Part shown: positions 59,601 through 64,000 of the stretch, piece by piece
Layout: each line of letters begins with the position of its first letter
How positions within the stretch are numbered: the first letter of the stretch is position 1
Origin: Inonotus obliquus
Lineage: Eukaryota; Basidiomycota; Agaricomycetes; Hymenochaetales; Hymenochaetaceae
Direction of reading: 5' to 3'
Length of the DNA stretch: 64,000 nucleotides
Assembly: GCA_032164295.1 (NCBI GenBank)
Contig: JAJHTX010000002.1
Location: 1,426,001-1,490,000, forward strand
Made by a program: the position numbers and the translations under genes
The notes under the pieces: model-generated
The model's input: only the letters and a program-made list of their open reading frames with translations
Told to the model about the DNA's origin: nothing
Database searches by the model: none

Positions 59601-61711
59601 TGAAATCATTCCTGGTGAAGAAGCCTGTGACTGGTCGGGAAACTGTGGAAGATGCCCGAAGAGCGTATGCGTTGGTGGTCATGAGAGGAATGGCGTCTCT
59701 TCGTCTCGTGCAGGGTTTCCAATTCGTTGTTCGTCCTAAGGAGTCTGAGAAGGAGGACCGAAGAAAGGAATTTGACATCAGATATTTCTCTTTGGACGAT
59801 GAACGAACACCCAAACCGGCCGGGGCGTCCCAGATTTTTCAGGAATGTATCGAGCCTGTCTTTCTCAGTACGAGCAACGAAATCCATCGTATTTCATACA
59901 ACGGCGAATCTATCCAAGTCCGTCGATATGTCCGACGCATGCCTCCAATGCGATCATTCAGTTATAAATGCCTTGTATGGCCCAAGGATGGCGTCGGTTA
60001 CACCGAACTCTCAACGACATTCGGAGACAATGGCCTAGAGAATTACGGTTGGAATCGTCTTGACATGCTGATTGCAGGATATGAGCACCAGTTTAGTGAC
60101 TCTCTGCGATACTGGAGAACACGGTTCATTGTGATTCCAACCTTAGAGGCTCCGTCACCAACGTACGGTGCATCCGGCGAGAAACTCAATGATGAAGAGA
60201 CCCGTCTGCTTGGCTCGGATAGATTGGCTGAAATATGGTCAAAGCTCCGATGGATCTCGTCACAGGAGCGAGAGAAAGGCGTTGTATATCCACCACTGCG
60301 TTTCCTCCCTACGTACCTCAATCCATCGAGTAGCGTCATCGATGAACATCTCGTATCTCAACTGGAAGAAATAATGGCCTCTGGGCCACTTCAGAAGAAA
60401 ATGAAGAGTGAGCGCGAGATCTCAGAGATGAACCCCGCGGCGATTGCGAAGCTCATGCGTGAAGATCGTGGTCTTCAGATTAAAGACCACAGGTGGCACA
60501 CGAAGGTTTATGAAGACTCTTTCACGGGATATGACTTCGTTAGCTGGCTCTGCAGAGACTTCAGAGATGTTTCGACAAGAGAGCAAGCGCAGGATTGGGG
60601 AATCAAGTTGCTTGAACAAGGCCTTTTCGAACATTGCAGAGGTAAACACGGATTTCTGGATGGGTACGTCTGTTCTTCAATTTCATGATTTACTTTTAAA
60701 CCTGAGTTGTCACTATAGACACTACTTCTACCGTCTTAAAAATGAATTTGCCGTCCCCCGGACGCCGAAGTCAGCACGAGGGTGGAGTTTCCGCTCGGTG
60801 ACGCGGCATGTCTCTATTGAAGAGAAGGATGGACGTCCTTTTAGTTACTACCCGGGCGGGCCAAGCAAGAGCGGTCTTACGACTAGAAGGAATCACAAGA
60901 GGCTCGTGCTGAGCCAGACGATGGTCATGGACGTTGATCCCAACAAGGTATGTTCAGCTTATTCTCAGCGGTCCTACCAATCGATTCTGACACGTATATT
61001 TTCCAGAAAAGTAATCAAGCTGAAAGTGTCATCCTGCATTACGACTTGATACATAATCCAGCGAACGTCTTTCACTTCGAGCTTCACTGGCTCGGTACAA
61101 CAGGGCGATTGATAGAGGAGCAATTACGAGCATGGAGTGCGAAGATCGAGCGTTATGGACTCAAGCTGGTTGAAGCTTATGTTACGCAGATCTGCGACAT
61201 TCGCGAACGCAATCCGTTCCAGAGCTGCTTTCCTCTGCGACTCGCCCTGCCGCCACCAGTGGTACCAGACATGGAGAAGCGATTGCAAGGATCAGCCGCG
61301 GAATGCTCAACGCCCGCGCAATATTTCTTTGAGTATGCGCTACTACGACACTTCAACTTCATTCTTGACATCGAAGCGACCGAGTTATACCCTGAGCGCG
61401 TCGATGTATTCTATTCGTACCGCAGAAGCGCCTTTACACACTCGCAGTTCGTACATCGCTCAGGGGTAGCTTTCATTCAAGTGCTCGGTGGAGCTGAGGG
61501 TTTCTTGTTCCTTATTAACCGGCTCATGAGTACCGGGCGAGCGGGTGCTAATCTGAAAAATCGAGGGGTACGACCTGCAGTAGCAGCGGAAGAGCTGAGG
61601 TTGCAGATGGTCGACTTTTGTCAGGACCAGAAGAAGTTATTAGCCTTTTATGACAAGGTGTTAGCGACGCTGCCTGTTGTACCCGAGGAGCCTCCTCCAT
61701 TATCCATCTGA
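56700..61711 (+). CDS. IML1: Iml1/DEPDC5, GATOR1 (SEACIT) subunit
   Basis: Seven exons (56700-57032, 57086-57154, 57208-57393, 57454-58382, 58441-60663, 60719-60947, 61007-61711) encode 1557 residues. Signature stretches are SMADAFGLRNHTTVKLTK, IMFQDQYLGRSDMWRIGK, SLSAKVIIFIQVCRELWEFA, DFFKVITDLEILQEWKPTL, RDILLTHHYHRATLIGKYGA, a DEP domain near residues 1180-1260 (DHRWHTKVYEDSFTGYDFVS) and the C-terminal domain with ILHYDLIHNPANVFHFELHW. Iml1 with Npr2 and Npr3 is the GTPase-activating complex for Gtr1/RagA at the vacuole and turns TORC1 off when amino acids are scarce. A Ser/Thr-rich insert lies at about residues 600-830. The gene is convergent with NAA20, with 84 bases between stop codons. 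Confidence 0.96.
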
Positions 61712-61795
61712 TCTGATGTAGATATCCCATGTTGTACTTGTCGTCTTTCTGATTTATAGAAGGCTGTGTAATTCTAGAGGCTTTACTATGACACA

Positions 61796-62495
61796 TCGTG
61801 TGCGCTGACGATATAATCTCTTCCATTCGGTCTAACCGACCGGCGGGCCGGATCCCTTGAAAGAGGTTTTCGCATATCTGCAACCAGTATCAGACAACAC
61901 ACAATAAAGCTCAAATTTGCAACAACTCACCAAACGCATCTTCTTCATCTCTCTTACCTGGTCCCACAGATCCGTAATATTCTCGCACACGTCGGTACAC
62001 GCTATAACCGAGCTTTTCATACATTCCGATGGCAACTGCGTTGTTACAGCGGACATAGAGGTCCACGAAGAAGCCGCGATAAATTTCGTCCGAGACGAGT
62101 TCGAGGAGGTGCATGAGTTTGCGGCCGAGTGAGAGATGGCGATATTCGGGTGCAACGGTGAGTGCGGTGACGTGACCGTGCCATTCAGAGCCCTGGCCCT
62201 CCGCTTTGCCGATTACTGCAGGCCGCAAAAGTGTAAGTTAAAGAGTATATCTGGGTGTATATGTGCGCATGCATACCGTAGCCCATGAGACGACTGTTAG
62301 GTGCCTCTTGCACACAACAAAGGTCGGGCCAGCGAGTAAGGTAGGAAAGATAGAAACTGATGCCATAAGTTTCTGTCCATACATCGAGATTGCTTTAGAG
62401 ACACCATCAACATCCCATCTTGTCTTCTAGCATAACACATACATGTTGTTGAATTTGAAGAGGTCTGACGCTTTGAATGCTCTGAGAGTGCTCAT
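61796..62495 (-). CDS. NAA20: NatB catalytic subunit, N-alpha-acetyltransferase 20
   Basis: On the minus strand, four exons (62495-62443, 62392-62277, 62215-61931, 61878-61796) encode 178 residues, the usual family length. It begins MSTLRAFKASDLFKFNNINL and continues WTETYGISFYLSYLTRWPDL. A GNAT fold follows, with HVTALTVAPEYRHLSLGRKL, GFFVDLYVRCNNAVAIGMYE and KLGYSVYRRVREYYG, ending in DMRKPLSRDPARRSVRPNG. NatB acetylates nascent chains beginning Met-Asp, Met-Glu, Met-Asn or Met-Gln. The acetyl-CoA loop reads R-H-L-S-L-G where the GNAT consensus is R/Q-x-x-G-x-G/A, so the first glycine is a serine. Confidence 0.94.
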
Positions 62496-63000
62496 GGTGA
62501 GTAGAGTTTGAGTTTGAGAAAGGGTTGACTGTGATCGACAGGAACGATCTCGGCATGATTGGCATCATGTGACTGCGAGACAACAAGAAACCCTTCCGTT
62601 TCCTTCAGCCTTCGGCTAACTATTTATTCTCTGTTTTCACTTTTCTTCTACAATTGCGACCGCGTAAAGTGGGCGGCGGGCTCCAACTGCCAGGCATTTT
62701 CTCGTGTTACTTTGTGAGTGTTTATCTCACAATCGTATGCAACCGCGTTTGCCTAATGATAGAGGTTTCCAGGGCAGTGTCTGTGTCACCACTAGGCATT
62801 GTTGTCCCTGGATCTTCTCGCGCTCGTCGCCTTACTTTTAACTACCCACAGTTTCAACGCTTTTCAGTTCTCTACCACCACCCTCATTGTCTGCAGCACG
62901 GCGTTCCACCAGCCACTATCTCATAAGGAAGCTTGTGACGATTCGGGAAGAAGCGTAATCAATCGATCAGACAAGAGCCGTTCTTCTTTCACTGCTTACG
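62496..63000. promoter_or_regulatory. Divergent promoter region, NAA20 / serine-rich gene
   Basis: 505 bases separate the two divergent start codons. The stretch is pyrimidine-rich towards the right-hand gene. No other gene is seen. Confidence 0.45.
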
Positions 63001-64000
63001 ATGGCAGCAGTTGCACCTGATGTGATCGCATCTCCTGTGTCGTCCACCTGCGAGGGCAGTAGCAGTGACGGTCACGGTCAATCAACGGAATCACCCATGG
63101 CTTTAGATTCTGCCTCGACTCCCTTCCCCGTCCTCCCTGCGGTTCAAGAAGAATCGGATAGAACTTCAACTGTACTTGACAGGCGACCAGCCCGTTCAGC
63201 ATCTTCAGGGGCGAGATTACGGGTTATATCCTCGAGTTCGAGTGGATCTTGTCCTCGAAGTATCCTCGTTTCAACGGATCCCGTTATCCACATCACCCCA
63301 GCAGCTGAGGCAAAATCACGAGAATCTTCTCCAGAGTCCTATCCTTCACCTTCAACTTCGTCTTCTGAGAGCGAGTCTCCGAGGCCTTCAACAAATGATA
63401 GCTCACGCACGACGCTGTCTTCGGGATTTGGATCCGATTCGGCCGCCTCGTCTACACGTACACGAGCAACAACCCTCTGTTCTACTTCCATTACCTTCGC
63501 TCCTCTTCCGGAAATTGGTCCCAGGAAGCGGCGGAGCTCCCGTCCTCTCGGAATTGCGGCCCGTGGTCAGATTCTCCGCCAGCGGCGCATGATGATGGCG
63601 CAGGACAAGCTTTCCTACTACGACGATTCGGTTGATACTTCCATACCTTTCAATAGACCTCCGGGGGGGAAGAGCAAAGAAATCAACGAGAAGGCTCGTC
63701 GGGATGACTTGGAAGATACAGAAATCGCGCTGGCAGCACTCGGGAAAATGCTTGGAGAGGCCACCAAAAATCTTTGGCAGCGAGTGGCACATTCGAAAGC
63801 CAAGGATTCTTCCGGAGCCGGAGTGAAGACATCGCCAAAGCGACCGAAGCCGTCGCGGGGCCTTACTTGGCCTGGTCGAAAACGTTCCAAGTCTTCTCCT
63901 GGGGGGTCTGGTCTCGACTCTGATGATTCCGATGACGAGATAGATGGGCCTTGGTCACGACGTAGGAACGAGGACCCAATGACCAAAACGATCATGGAGG
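63001..64000 (+). CDS. Serine-rich protein of unknown function, 3'-truncated by window edge
   Basis: One frame is open from the ATG at 63001 to the end of the window, 333 codons with no stop and no needed intron. The first ~170 residues are Ser/Thr/Pro-rich and look disordered. A compact basic block follows (TFAPLPEIGPRKRRSSRPLG, then IAARGQILRQRRMMMAQDK) and a predicted helix (RRDDLEDTEIALAALGKMLG). The end is basic and acidic by turns (KTSPKRPKPSRG, GLDSDDSDDEIDG). I do not recognise a domain. The basic block suggests nuclear localisation; that is inference. Codon use and the long open frame argue it is real, though the start could differ. Confidence 0.7.
   Translation, partial: MAAVAPDVIASPVSSTCEGSSSDGHGQSTESPMALDSASTPFPVLPAVQEESDRTSTVLDRRPARSASSGARLRVISSSSSGSCPRSILVSTDPVIHITPAAEAKSRESSPESYPSPSTSSSESESPRPSTNDSSRTTLSSGFGSDSAASSTRTRATTLCSTSITFAPLPEIGPRKRRSSRPLGIAARGQILRQRRMMMAQDKLSYYDDSVDTSIPFNRPPGGKSKEINEKARRDDLEDTEIALAALGKMLGEATKNLWQRVAHSKAKDSSGAGVKTSPKRPKPSRGLTWPGRKRSKSSPGGSGLDSDDSDDEIDGPWSRRRNEDPMTKTIME

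Noticed and set aside
1..64000. CRISPR arrays, ribosome-binding sites, operons and rho-independent terminators
   Set aside because: Spliced genes on both strands show this is eukaryotic nuclear DNA; repeats seen are microsatellites or the 3308-4890 array.

Overview
The window looks like nuclear DNA of a mushroom-forming fungus (Basidiomycota, Agaricomycetes). Genes are broken by many short introns (about 40-75 nt) and sit on both strands without operons. The proteins are fungal: a HET-C homologue, an agaric-type BTB protein, a Zn2Cys6 activator, Orc6, Cdc4 and Iml1. There are no rRNA genes, CRISPR arrays, recognisable transposon proteins or convincing tRNAs. All exon joins were worked out by hand from reading frame, splice signals and family conservation. 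Each CDS entry gives the outer limits and lists exons in the evidence.

Layout. 1-2724: 3' part of a HET-C gene (+). 2725-5560: no clear gene, but a tandem array of ~600-700 bp units with conserved hairpins, one showing a compensatory base-pair change; this is the most unusual element here. 7139-8379: a coiled-coil/AT-hook protein (+). 8380-24079: two gene-free, microsatellite-rich stretches of 6-8 kb flanking a single gene, a Pho85-type cyclin (14939-16435, +).

24080-34473 is compact: BTB protein (+), ORC6 (-), D-aminoacyl-tRNA deacylase DTD1 (-), the spliceosomal cyclophilin PPIL1 (+, divergent from DTD1), CDC4 (-) and a BuGZ/ZNF207-like zinc-finger protein (+, divergent from CDC4). A 5.2 kb interval without a confident gene follows.

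39644-63000: a Zn2Cys6 transcription factor (+), a Ynd1-like apyrase (+), a PWWP/Tudor-like chromatin protein (-), a multi-pass membrane RING protein (-), PGS1 (+), IML1/DEPDC5 (+) and the NatB subunit NAA20 (-). A serine-rich unknown protein starts at 63001 and runs off the right edge.

Functions. Several products act in the cell cycle: Pcl-type cyclin, Orc6, Cdc4 and the BuGZ-like protein. Others are housekeeping: tRNA proofreading, splicing, cardiolipin precursor synthesis, TORC1 control, N-terminal acetylation and Golgi nucleotide hydrolysis. They do not form one pathway and nothing suggests a biosynthetic cluster.
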